Shown here: piece after piece, positions 24,601 to 44,382 of the stretch
Layout: each line of letters starts with the position of its first letter
Numbering within the stretch: the first letter of the stretch is position 1
Assembly (NCBI GenBank): GCA_003508835.1
Contig: PUFA01000070.1
Coordinates: 9,065,001-9,129,000 of the forward strand
Direction: 5' to 3'
Length of the DNA: 64,000 bases
Origin: Eonycteris spelaea
Taxonomy: Eukaryota > Chordata > Mammalia > Chiroptera > Pteropodidae
The notes under the pieces: generated by a model
The model's input: only the letters and a program-made list of their open reading frames with translations
Database searches by the model: none
Told to the model about the DNA's origin: nothing
Program-made: the position numbers and the translations under genes

Positions 24601-24950
24601 CCACAGTCGGGTTCCTTGCTGATCATAGAGGCAAGCAGACATTTCCTTTGTTCCTCTCTCATTAGATAGCCCTGGGAGTGGAACAACCTACTAGAAAGGC
24701 TCTCATCTCACTAAGTGGCAGTCTGGGTTCTCAAATTTAAGTAGAAAGCAAAGCAGAGGAAGTTCCTGGTGACTTGGGAATGGGAGAGGCCAAGTAGAAT
24801 CAATTGGGTTTTATTTCCCATTTCACGGGACCTAACCTAAAAGGTACAGAAGCCTGGAGGTGACAGATGAATGAAACAATTTGCTTTCTAAGTGTGTCTC
24901 CAATTTGATCCTTTATTGCTACATGTTGTACCTAGTGGCTGCCATTTCGA

Positions 24951-25379
24951 ATGGAACCCATTGAAGGCCCTGATGTTCTTTATCTTGTCCCCGAGATTTT
25001 AGACAGCCTCTGCAGACTCCTGGTTCTGCTGGACCAGGCTTCTAAAGTTCCTGCCTGGCTTCATCCACATGGCCTCTCTATTCAGGATCTTATAGGCCTG
25101 GCACTGACGGAAGCCCTGGAGCAAGCTGACTACCAAACTGATGCCTGGCCCTGTAGCTTCAGCTCTACAGCCTGGGTGGGACATGTGAAAGCCTTAGACA
25201 CCCACACCCACTGGCTACAAGGACTCTGGAATGGCAGCAGCACAGGGAAGAGAGCGCAACATGGTACCTTGGCCCCTTCTGCAGATGTTAGAGAGTGTTC
25301 TGTTAGACACTGGGAAAGCCAGGTGCGATGCTTCAGCCAGAGCTGGAACCTAAAGTCTCTGGAGAACAAGAGTCCATGA
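24951..25379 (+). pseudogene. Truncated APOF copy fused to TIMELESS-derived sequence (unit 1)
   Basis: An ATG-started frame of 142 codons crosses the duplication breakpoint. Codons up to about 120 derive from the APOF middle region: the DNA around 25040-25165 and 25205-25255 follows 29445-29570 and 29625-29680 of the downstream APOF closely, for example the CAGCAGCACAGGGAAGAG region against GGCAGAAGCACAGGGAGAG. The last ~17 codons come from a copy of TIMELESS exon 27 read out of frame. No signal peptide is left and the C-terminal APOF half is missing. I treat it as a relic that happens to be open; whether it is transcribed is unknown. Confidence 0.6.
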
Positions 25380-26720
25380 GGAGTGCTGAGCACAAGGCCT
25401 GAGGGCTTTCCTATTAGCTACAAAAGGACAGCAGGTCTGGTGTCCCTAGGGGTTAATACGACCGCTCTTCTGTTGAGTACTTTCTGTGTACCAGCCATGC
25501 TGGTCTAGGGTGCTGATGGAGTTTCTTTGATGCCTCCTATTTCAGTGGGAAACTAGGCTAATGGGCAATGGCAGCTAAAAATGGCTAGATATTTAGGGCA
25601 GTGAAAGTATTCTATACAATACTGTAAAGGTGGGTATGTGGCATTAGGCATTTGAGAAGACCCATAGAACTACACGATGAAGAGTTGAATACTAATGTAA
25701 ACTATGAACTTAAATAATAATAATGCATACATAAATTTTTAAAATACTTTAAGTGAAACAAATGTACCACACCAATGTAAGATGTTAATAATAGGGGAAA
25801 CGGAAGGGAACTCTATACTTTCTGTTCCATTTTTCTATAAACCTAAAATTACTCTAAAAAAAATAAACAATTAAAACCAGAACAAATCTAGCCCCTAAGA
25901 GGTGACAACTGATGGGAATTATTTAGGAATAGGTGGGAGTTGGTGGTAAGAGCAAAGACAGGAAATCTAACTGGGGGGATGTCCCTTTATCCCTCCGTCA
26001 TTCCTCTGTGGTGAGGCAACCTGCTGCTTTCCATCTCCCCTTGCTATATTTACACAGTTAGTCTCCCTTGTCATTCCCAAGGCACTAGAGTTGGAAATTC
26101 AGAGAATTTCAACAACAACAAAAAACCATTTTCATATTGAGGATAACGATATCAACTAACAAACTGGAGGAGCAGATAGACCCAGTTATGGATGGTGAAC
26201 TCAAATTGGAACTGGGAAAAGCTGAAGGATCCAAAAACTTTCCTGAGCTATACAAGAGCAGTAGAGCCTCTGAGGCTCCCCATGGAGTTAGGATTCTGGA
26301 ATTTCAGGCACCAGTGTTGGATGCCTCTATATCTACTCCCAATTTTAGGACTACAGCTTTCTGGAGACTTGACTTCTGTTCTAGAAACCTCTTCCTGATT
26401 TCCTCTTGCTTGTTAGGGGCCCCTCCTGCAACTGAGGGGAGTTAGATAGGAGGAGGGATCAAGGACCCCTTTGGCCTTCTGCTAGAAGTGAGTTATAGCA
26501 CCACGGAGGAACTTAATAGGGCACAATGATGTGTGGACTTTTGTACCAGTTTTGGAAGACACCATATACCATTGTTCCTTATTTTCTGGACTGCAGTTTC
26601 TCATCCAGACCCCTAGATGAGAAATGAAGCCCAATTCCTATGATTTTGATGCAGAAGGCTTACATGTACCATAGTAATGAACATGTTTAATTAGGATATT
26701 GCACTGGAATGGAAAAGGTA
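25326..26720 (+). pseudogene. Duplicated TIMELESS 3' end (last three exons and UTR), dead copy
   Basis: This is a diverged copy of the last three TIMELESS exons. 25330-25510 follows exon 27 and the start of its intron (GTCTCTGGAGAACAAGAG, GGTGTCCCTAGGGGTTAATA). 26080-26150 follows the last exon, with CATATTGAGGATAACGAT in place of CACATTGAGGATGAAGAT. 26253-26328 follows the 3' UTR. The exon 27 copy carries an in-frame TGA and indels, and the donor region is degraded. No promoter or 5' exons are present, so it cannot make a Timeless protein. Confidence 0.75.
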
Positions 26721-26907
26721 AAAACCAAAGTTGCTCTGATTTGGTCTGACTTGCTCATAGGTTCTCTTTTTCCATTTATCTGATGAGTCCATTGAAAAAA
26801 CTATTTTGGGGTCTCCTACCCAAAAATCATTGGCGTCCTTGTCTTTCATCTCCTTGCTTCCCCCAGAAGATACAGGAATTTTTCCTGATCTAAGTTTAGG
26901 TCTAGAG

Positions 26908-27132
26908 CACGGATCCCTAACCCCCCGGGCCACAGACTGGTACCAGGCCATGGCCTGTTAGGAGCTGAGCTACACAGCAAGAGGTGAGTGGCAGGCTACC
27001 GAGCAAAGCTTAATCTGTATTTGCAGCTGCTCCCCAGCACTAGCGTGACCACCTCAGCTCTACCTCAGATCATTAGGCATTAGATTCTCACAGGAGCACA
27101 GGTCCCTGGTGCATAAAGGTTGGGGACTGCTG
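26908..27132. mobile_element. Non-autonomous hAT-type DNA transposon
   Basis: The element is 225 bp with ends CACGGATCCCTAACCCC and, on the other strand, CAGCAGTCCCCAACC, which are hAT-like imperfect inverted repeats. It is flanked by a likely 8-bp target duplication (GTCTAGAG at 26900-26907, TTCTCGAG at 27133-27140, 6 of 8 identical). The interior (GGCCTGTTAGGAGCTGAGC, ATCATTAGGCATTAGATTCTC) resembles an old mammalian Charlie-group MER element. It is absent from the matching site of unit 1 near 23270. Confidence 0.65.
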
Positions 27133-27589
27133 TTCTCGAGAAATCTTTAGGGTGATAGGGATATGGGGTAGGAAAAGTAGCTGCAAAGGAGAAGTCCTGT
27201 TTGTCAACATGGGGCAAAGGTGAGGACAAAGCCTGAACCTGGACGGGTAGATAAGTATTTGTGACCATTATATCCGCAATTTTCAGAGGCATCAGTGTTT
27301 TTGGCTGAGGTTAAAAGAGATGAGATCTAGAAAGTAGTCATTCCCATTAGAGAAGCACTGAAGCAAAGGACATCTTGGGACTATCTTGTTCCCCTGGCTT
27401 GTTCCTTTCCGGAGTGGGTGAGGATGGCCTGAAACCTGTAAGGGTGGGAGTGAAGCTATATCCAGGGTAACTGAAGTATCCAAGGGCTAAGACACTTCCT
27501 ATTTTTGACCAGTCTTGGTGTCTCTTCTTTCCGTACTTCCCAACCTGAGCATTGCTTCTTTCCAGCAGGGCTGTTTCTGCTGACTCACC

Positions 27590-28108
27590 GTGATCCACTG
27601 TGCTGCTCCTTTGCTGTGTCTTGCTCTCCTCAGTGGCTGCCTTTCCAAGAAATGCCCTGAAAGGAGCCCTGACTTCCCAGCCTTCTTTCACAGAATCAGC
27701 ATTCTCTGATCACACTGTCCAACCAGGACCCTCTCTTGGATCCCAAGACCTGCCAAGATCTCTTGCACACGGCCTCCTCCTTAGCCCCTCTACTTAGATA
27801 CCTATCCAATTTATCTTTGAAGGTAGCCCTGGAGGAGGTTGGCTGCCCAACTGAGGCCCACATTCTGCAGCTTCAGCTTGTTAGAAAGGGAGTAAAGGAC
27901 ATCACTGAAACCCTCATTTATGAGGGTAAAAAGCACAACGAGGAGGAAGGGATTGGCAATACTAAGATCATTTCGACGGACCTGGGAGGAGCACCAGGGA
28001 AGCTTGGGTAAATCCAACGCTCAGCTATTCACCCTGAGGAATGTATTGATGGTGGTGAATACACTCACTGGGATGGCTGGCCTAGCAGTTAGCTCAGATG
28101 GTAATTGA
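27590..28108 (+). pseudogene. APOF-like secreted protein gene, decayed (unit 2)
   Basis: This APOF-family paralogue lies just upstream of APOF. Pieces in order: a hydrophobic signal region (LLLCCVLLSSVAAF) about ten codons after the expected start; a Ser/Pro-rich propeptide; a CQDLL..APLLRYLSNLSLKVALEEVGCPTEA segment, split here over two mentions, that matches the APOF ALEEAGCQADVWALQLQL motif; ILQLQLVRKG; then, in another frame, WEEHQGSLGKS and NVLMVVNTLTGMAGLA, which fits the APOF C-terminal GMSGGPMGLA motif. Lesions: the ATG is GTG, two bases are lost after it, there is a one-base loss near 27737 and another shift between 27930 and 27990. It may be a pseudogene or a live gene corrupted by the window's deletion errors. 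A function is not known. Confidence 0.6.
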
Positions 28109-29277
28109 GTTTGTTAAGAAGCCATCTCCCATTTCTCATGTTGATGGTGAAACAATTTAAAGCTTTTACTGTCGACATCCCCTAGAACTTCAGGTATGAG
28201 TCTTGGGAACGTGTCGAAGAATTAGGCACAAAGCTGAAGAAATAGTTAAGAGCCTCTTAGTGTTTATGCATGATGATATTATAGTCTATCATATGTTTCA
28301 CAATTATTCTGAGATGCTTTATGGGGAAATTGATTGAGGAATTTATCCAGGTTTACTTTAGGTATTTAATGCTACCTAAGTGATAAGTCTCCTTTCCCAG
28401 AATTAGGTTCAAGGGTGGGATATGGTAAGGAGTTAGAAATGTTGGAGAATTCTTAAGACAGAAGTAGATATTTAATTTCATTTCAGTGCTCAAACACATG
28501 CAACTGGTATTGGCCTTGCCCCCTCTACTTAGTAACACTTAGCTCCTATTTCTTATTCCATTTTCCCTTTTCTTTGAGTTACCATACACTGTGCATGAAG
28601 TATATTCTAAGCATAAGCAGTATTTTAACTTTCTCATTCATCTACCCTATATGAGAACCCCAACTACATGCTGTAACTTGCTAATATAATCTTTGATTGA
28701 AAAGAGATATTTAAAAAGCAAATAATAGATATCTAATCTCTTCTGATTATGGATCTCCTAGCTCATCATGAGCTAGAGTGGGAATGGTGGCAGGGACCTG
28801 TAGTAAATGCCAAAGAACAGGGTCTTAGGTATTAAGGTCAAGTGTGCAACAAGAGGACAAGGTTTGGGCAGCCAGTACAAAATGGACAAATATTTGCTTA
28901 GATTACATCTCTTACTGATGATGGGGAAAGTAAATATCCCCTTTTTTCATGGACAGAGAAGTGGGCAGCACAGGATTGAGCAGTTATGAAACCTAGCAAT
29001 CAGTCTTCTCAATAACTGGATTGTGTGGTAGTTTGGGGCCTCCTATAATCGAGTGGAAATAAAGCAGAGGAAGTACCTGGTAACCTGAAGATGGAGAAAG
29101 ACAAGGGGAACATTTGGATTACATTTCCTCTTTCTTAGGTGTTTACCTAAGAACAAAAGCTTAAAAGTGATGAAAGAAGTATGCCCTGGATCCTGGGCTC
29201 TTTTCAGACCGCATTCCTTAGGGAAACAGTTCATATGTTTCTGGTTTTTCTCTTCTGTAGTATACTCTGGTGCAGAC

Positions 29278-30202
29278 ATGTGTGGCTTCAGACTCATCAT
29301 ACCAGTTGAGCTGCTGCTTTTCTACCTCCTGCACCCTCTAGATGCTATTTCATATGGAAACCAGACAAATACACTGATGCATTATCCTTCATCCTTGGAA
29401 TCCTGGCCACCATCCTCAGAGTCCTCATCCTGCCAGACCCTGCTCCCAAAGTCCCTGCCTAGCTTCACCCAAATGGCCGTCTACCCAAGTTCCTGGTAGG
29501 CCTGCCACTGATGATCGCCCTGAAGGAAGCTGGCTGCCATGCTGATGTACGGATCCTGCAACTTCAGCTCTACTGCTGGGGGGGGGGGTGGCGGGGGTGG
29601 TGTGTGTGTAAATGCTACACAGATCCTCACCCAGTATCTTCAAGGGCTGGAGAAAGGCAGAAGCACAGGGAGAGGGGTGTCAGTGGATGCCCTAGTCTTT
29701 GCTCTGCAGCTGATGGCCAAGGAGCAGCCAGGCCCAGAGAGGTCCCAACACTCTCCAGCAAGGACTGTGAGTATGAAGAGGATGTACACAATATAGCACA
29801 GTTGTCAGGAGTGGGAACCTAGTACAACCTAGGCACAGCTTTGTATTATGCTGCTCAGAACTGCTCGGAAAAGGCCAAGGAATGAGGCCAAGATAGGGTC
29901 ATAGACCTGGGTTATGACCTAATGACCGTGACTGGACTATCAGGGGCCCCCAAGGGACTAGCAATCAGTGCTGCATTTAAATGCTGCAGTGAAGGCTGGG
30001 TTTCAACAGGATACAGTATTAAAATGAGAAAGAGGCAAACACCCCTCCACCAGAGACCAGCAAAGAGGGCTTGGGCAGTACTTCAAACGTGAGTGACATG
30101 GTAGAAACAACTACAATGGCCCCTTTGGTGTTAGAAGTAGTAAATTCAGCTCCTTACTGGGGGTGGCCCTTAGTTGAGAGCTTTGACTTAAATCCGATAT
30201 AA
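29278..30202 (+). pseudogene. APOF: Apolipoprotein F (lipid transfer inhibitor protein), inactivated
   Basis: APOF is a liver plasma protein that binds LDL/HDL and inhibits CETP. An acceptor at 29259-29260 leads to an ATG at 29278 and a signal peptide (LIIPVELLLFYLLHPLDA). Next come the propeptide, LMIALKEAGCHADV and, after a frame change, VNATQILTQYLQGLEKGRST. Further matches are NLGTALYYAAQNC, DLGYDLMTVTGLSGAPKGLA and a C-terminus SAPYWGWPLVESFDL with a stop at 30200-30202. Lesions include a one-base loss near 29475, a G-run expansion at 29579-29590, another shift near 29760, an in-frame TAG where human has the Phe of GTFYNLG (near 29820), and a TGA in place of an Arg codon after NCSEKAKE (near 29884). 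A further shift lies near 29980. Substitution-type stops are absent from the other genes here, so this looks truly dead. The gene also lies in duplication unit 2. Confidence 0.75.
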
Positions 30203-30329
30203 AAGGTGGTAAATGCAGAATAAATAAATCTAATATTCTGATAAATTGTGTGTGTGTTTTCAGAATCCAAATCTCTAATGTGTTATCAGGAGGAAGGCAG
30301 TGCTGTAAAATGTGGGAACTTTAAAGTTT

Positions 30330-30545
30330 GGGATTTGGAATCCGGTTTGGTTTTAAACCTAGGCTCCACTTGTTAGAGCCTCAGTGATCACTGACTAGTA
30401 ATTTAACGTCTTTCTCCAAGCTTAGTTTTTAAAATTTCTGAAGTGGGGATAATGATTTTCACCTCAATGTGTTTTGTGGACATTAAAAACGACCCAATGA
30501 ACGAACCTAAAGTGCTTAGCAAAGTACTATCAATATTTTTGTTAT
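30330..30545 (+). repeat. MIR element
   Basis: MIR landmarks are degraded but in order: GGTTTTAAACCTAGGCTCCACTT, a TTCTGAAGTGGGGATAATGAT phrase and a final AAGTGCTTAGCAAAGTACT. It lies between APOF and the STAT2 promoter. Confidence 0.6.
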
Positions 30546-30559
30546 TACTTCAGCCCTCC

Positions 30560-31044
30560 CCTTCCTGTCCCAGAGGATCGAAATTCCGGTTCCACCTCTT
30601 GTTATGAAGCGCTTAGCGATTCCAGTCCGGAGCTGGTCTCGATTCCGTAGCTGGAGAGCTGGTTCTTGGAAATCAGCTGTTTCAACTTTGGGCTATTCCA
30701 TTAATCGGACTCCTCCCCCCGCAGTTATGGGGCGGGGCTTGTTTGAGCTTTCCCACCAATCGCGGGAGCCGGAGGTGTGGCTTCCTCTTCACTTGTCCTG
30801 CCCCGCGCAGAGGAAGAAGTCGAGGCGGCACCAATGAGCTCACAGCTTGGGGAAAGCGCTGCAGGGTCGACGTGCGCAGTTGAGAGGAGCGAGCTCTAAG
30901 GTTTCCCTGCGCACCTAATCATCCTGCAAGAGGGCGGGACGAAGCCGAGGGCGGGGCGGGAGCCGCTGGTGCCGGAGTTCCCTCTGGGGAACCGAAACCT
31001 TGACCCGAGCGACTAGAGAGAGCGGGGATTGAGACCCTAACCAG
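30560..31044 (+). promoter_or_regulatory. STAT2: STAT2 CpG promoter and non-coding exon 1
   Basis: The GC-rich, CpG-rich stretch has GC boxes (GGGGCGGGGC near 30729, GGGCGGGGCGGG near 30950). An ISRE-like GGGGAACCGAAACC is at 30986-30999. The first exon ends at 31044 before the GTACGG donor. The transcription start is not resolved. Confidence 0.65.
30986..30999 (+). promoter_or_regulatory. STAT2: ISRE-like element at STAT2 exon 1
   Basis: GGGGAACCGAAACC approximates the interferon-stimulated response element (GAAANNGAAAC) with one mismatch in the first GAAA. STAT2 is itself interferon-inducible, so a site here fits. Function is inferred only. Confidence 0.4.
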
Positions 31045-31427
31045 GTACGGACCCTGGGAGGTCACACGGGGGGTGGGGGTGGTTCCTGCCTCCCAAGGGC
31101 AGCGGGCTCTGGGGACGACGCCCCTGAAGGGTCAGCCTCTGTCTCCAGGTTAAAATAGGAGCCGTTATCTGCTGCATCCTGGATCAACCCCCTCCTGTCT
31201 AGTCTAGCTCCCCAACCCTATGTCCCCCTCCCAAAACTCCCCTACAGCCTCCGAGACCTGGAATTTGGCTTTGTTGTATTGGTTCAGTGTCTTAGCCATC
31301 GCATTTACCCTCTAGTCTGTTTTTTTAGAAAAAGACCAAAACAAAACAGGTTTTTCAGATGTTTACTTGCATTTGCCTGAAACTCCATAAGACTTGAACA
31401 GCAGTTTGTAATGTCTTTTACTGTTTT

Positions 31428-31515
31428 TTTTAATTTAATTTTATTAAATTAGTTTCAAGTACACAGTACATTGGTTAGACATTTATATAGTTTATAAAAG
31501 GATCCCCCTAATTGC
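31428..31515. repeat. AT-rich L1 3'-end-like fragment
   Basis: The sequence TTAGTTTCAAGTACACAGTACATTGG (20-base core TTTCAAGTACACAGTACATT) resembles short L1 tails common in bat and carnivore genomes. A related stretch is at 39175-39330 (AATTTCAAGTGTACAATTCA). The class assignment is tentative. Confidence 0.35.
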
Positions 31516-32426
31516 TCTTTTTCTCTTCTGGCTCTTGGTCTGTGTTTTTTGATCCTTACAAAAATAAAAATCAATGTCTAAGGTTAGATATGATTTAATA
31601 TACTTATTTGTTGTGTTAAAAAGTATAAGACACAGAAAGGGGAAACTTTGCCTAAAGTCACATACAAAATAAAGATTCTCTGCCCAGCCTACTTGGTGAC
31701 AGGCAAAAACCAGTCTTGAGTGAAATTTCTGGGTCTCTCACAAAGTCAATAATCCGCACAAAGAATCAGATATAGAAGGAGGTCATAAAAGTGCCACAAC
31801 CTAAGAGACTGACTGACCCCTTATACAGCGTTTAAACATCTTCAAGAATGGAGCTCCTCTGTCATACATGGAGAGCAGTTTATTGGGTATACCTTATCTC
31901 AAAGGAGGTTTCAGTCCCTGATGAAGCTTTGAGGCCAACAGGGATTATGCTGAAATAAATACTTAGTACCCACACTGACCTTTAAGTAAGTACTCCAACA
32001 TGAACTTATACAAATAAATTTATTGGAGGAGATAGATGAAATAAAAAAGGTGGAAATATCATTAATGTTTATTGGAGATGAATGATGGGTACCATGGATG
32101 ATCCTCATACCCATCCATAAGTCTTCACTCTATTTTGGTGTGTGTTTGAAAATTGCCGTTAAAACAAAAAGGCCCACATATTGAAGCTCTTACATAGTAC
32201 TCCCTGGAAGACTATGTATCAAACCAATACTATTGGTTACTTCTGGAGAAGAGGGGAAGGAACCAAGATTGGGAGTGGGGTGAATGAAGACACCGTACCC
32301 CCTTTTTTTCTGTATCTTTAAAAAAAATCTGTATAATTAAAAAATGTTAAATTTGTAATTAACAATCATGAGACTATGGATGATTAAGTCCAGCAAAATT
32401 TTCAACTGGGAACCTTTAGACTCTAG

Positions 32427-42139
<9,713 letters not shown>

Positions 42140-43293
42140 TAACTACATTTCTTCGGTTCTTTCCATGTGTTTTAACCCTCCACCCCCACATCATGATGTT
42201 GCTCTCCAAGGATAGGAAATCAGGCATGTGCCCCTTCTAAGCTGGGTTAACCCTGTGATGTGAGAGGTAAAAGCATAATATGGGTAAGGAAGGGGCACCA
42301 GTGAATCAGAACAGATGTTCATACATCTAACTACGATTCTGAAAGCTGCCTGCTGTACTGGGAGGTGTAGAAGTTCTGGGAGCAGGCCAGGACAGTTAGG
42401 AGGTACTTAGAGGGCTTAGGGAAGTTGCTTCTTTCCAGTATGAAAGGATTTCAGCATTTTAATAGCAGGTAAGACTAACCTGGTGCCTACTAGCATTTGC
42501 CTTTAGTGGGAGACAGACACATGATAGGGTTCCATTTTTTTTCTCATTCCCTCATGTCTAGGATAACCTTTTCCTTTCTTCTTCCCCTCTCTCCTGACTT
42601 AAGTCCTAAAAAACTAAATTTCCTCTTTTCCTGCAGGGAGTGAGAGCTTTCTGCCTTAGCCACAATGTGACGCTCCCCTCTGAGGAGGTAGTAGGAGGTA
42701 GATGTCCTCTTTTTACCAGTCTTCTCCCTTGCTCCCCAAGCTGGCCACACCCATTCCTCCCCAGAAAAATGATCTGCTAAGCTAATGTGTCTGTGAAGCT
42801 TTGCACAATAACTTATTCTGCCTAGTCTCCACTTTCCCAGTGCTTCGGAGACAAATCAGTCCTAGAAACCAGAGATGGTAGGTTGCTGGGAATTTAGAAA
42901 TTGCTTTTTATAGTTATTGTATAGAATTTGGTATTTCTACAGAGGAAAAGAAGCCCTGGGTCTTAGATATTTCTCTATTAAGATATCATTCCCTATGTTT
43001 TGTATAATATATTGTTTACCTGAAAAGAGGTTTCTATTCCTTGAGTATAGATTTGGGCAAAGATCAAGTTTCTGGGACTTAGAACCTTGAGGGTTTATTA
43101 TGGGGTTCTGGACAACCTCACACCTTAGCCATTCCCAGGGAATCCCAGGACAACTGCTATTGCTCTACGATGTGCTTCTAGTATAACTTGAGATATAAAT
43201 GAAAGTAAGGTCCTGAACATGTGGCTGTTTCCTACCTGATATGTTAGAGGAATGGTCCTATTCAGAAAGAGGCCTTTCTGAGCATAAGTGGCT

Positions 43294-43299
43294 AATAAA
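43294..43299 (+). terminator. STAT2: STAT2 polyadenylation signal (AATAAA)
   Basis: The canonical AATAAA is followed by a T/GT-rich stretch (CTTTGTGCTG) and gives a 3' UTR of about 1.15 kb. The convergent IL23A signal lies 0.83 kb further on. Confidence 0.65.
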
Positions 43300-44125
43300 C
43301 TTTGTGCTGACCTGGAAGTGTTTCCTCTCTGAACTTCTTTGCTCACAAAGACTAATATCCTTAGAGACACAAGCAGGCCATGTAGGATCGAGGTTAGCAA
43401 ATCAAGTCTTCCACCCACCCCAGTATGCCCTTTTTGTGATGTTTCTTCTTCTTACCCGGCTCTTTAGAGCGGCCTTTCCTGACCCTTAGATTCTTCTGGG
43501 AGGCTGTAAGCTATATGTGAATTGGTGGAAAGGCTGAGTAGTTATATAACTAGACCATTGTCACTTAGTTGGTGGTAAAAGCCAAGCTATAACCTGCGTC
43601 TGACTCTAAAGCCCATGCCTTTTTGATGTTGTGACAATGGAGAAAAGGAAGGGAAATAATCACTACCTTAGTGTTCCCCTTCAACTGGGTAATCAAACTC
43701 CCTTCTGAAGGGGCCCACAGATGTCTGTTAAGGGAGAATCCCATTAGTTTGGGGGATTTACTTTTATCTTCCTGGACTGCCCTTCCTGCTCAAATGCCTG
43801 ACTTTTGATCCTATAGTGATCATGATTCCTTTGGCCAAATACACAGTTGGCCAAGAAAACAGGGAAAGAGGCACTGGGAACAAGAGAGGGGCCCTACTTC
43901 CTAATCTCAACCCCTTGTAATCCCATTCATCTCATTTAGCCATGCAGGGATCATGACCAAAAAGATCTGTTACTCTGTACACCAGAAAGTCATAAGGAAA
44001 TACCCCTTCCACCTTAGCTCTGCTGAGTAGAAAGATGCATTTTATAGTCCCTTGGCCCTATTTTTTCATTGTTTCTTTTTCCAAACCAAACCTAGAAATT
44101 AGACTCAGATATCCACATAAATACG
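43300..44125. other. STAT2-IL23A tail-to-tail spacer
   Basis: Nothing recognisable as a gene or clear repeat was seen between the two convergent polyadenylation signals. Confidence 0.5.
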
Positions 44126-44131
44126 TTTATT
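44126..44131 (-). terminator. IL23A: IL23A polyadenylation signal (AATAAA on minus strand)
   Basis: The + strand TTTATT reads AATAAA on the minus strand, about 250 bases past the IL23A stop. This gives a short, AU-rich 3' UTR. Confidence 0.65.
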
Positions 44132-44144
44132 GAAAAAAGTAATT

Positions 44145-44222
44145 CAATATAAATATAATAAATACTTCTCTCCAAACTGCTGCCAAATTCCCAAATTTTC
44201 CCTTTTCATCTAATAAATACTC
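44145..44222 (-). promoter_or_regulatory. IL23A: AU-rich elements in the IL23A 3' UTR
   Basis: Read on the minus strand, two blocks contain AUUUA-type cores: GTATTTATTAGATG (44209-44220) and GTATTTATTATATTTATATT (44145-44164). Such elements bind tristetraprolin-type proteins that shorten cytokine mRNA life, and IL23A is a known target of this kind of control. Confidence 0.55.
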
Positions 44223-44382
44223 AACATGTCCTAGGTCAGCATTATAAGTCAGTTGGTATTGGTAATTTTTCAATACATGCAAGTCCCATTAAAAGTAATG
44301 GACCGATTCACTTGTTGGCTCACAGGTGCCATGGCTGATGAGTTCATTTTTGCATTGCTGAGCCATGGAGATCTGAGTGCCA

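Larger units (their letters stand above)
21945..25328 (+). repeat. Direct tandem duplication, unit 1 (TIMELESS 3' end to truncated APOF)
   Basis: Unit 1 runs from within TIMELESS exon 27 to a breakpoint near 25325-25330. Stretches that line up with unit 2 in the same order and orientation: 21950-22141 with 25330-25510 (exon 27), 22454-22505 with 26080-26150 (last exon), 22620-22690 with 26253-26328 (3' UTR), 22920-23090 with 26520-26700, 23284-23420 with 27140-27275, 23640-23890 with 27450-27690, 24700-24810 with 29020-29110, and 24960-25325 with 29370-29780. Divergence is high, so the event is old. Confidence 0.8.
25329..29780 (+). repeat. Direct tandem duplication, unit 2
   Basis: This is the second unit of the duplication described for 21945-25328. 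It is longer than unit 1 over the shared extent, partly because of the hAT insertion and because unit 1 lost most of the APOF-like gene. APOF continues past the shared extent to about 30.2 kb. Confidence 0.75.

Noticed and set aside
25130..25393. Minus-strand 87-codon frame
   Set aside because: Antisense to the APOF/TIMELESS relic with no homology of its own.
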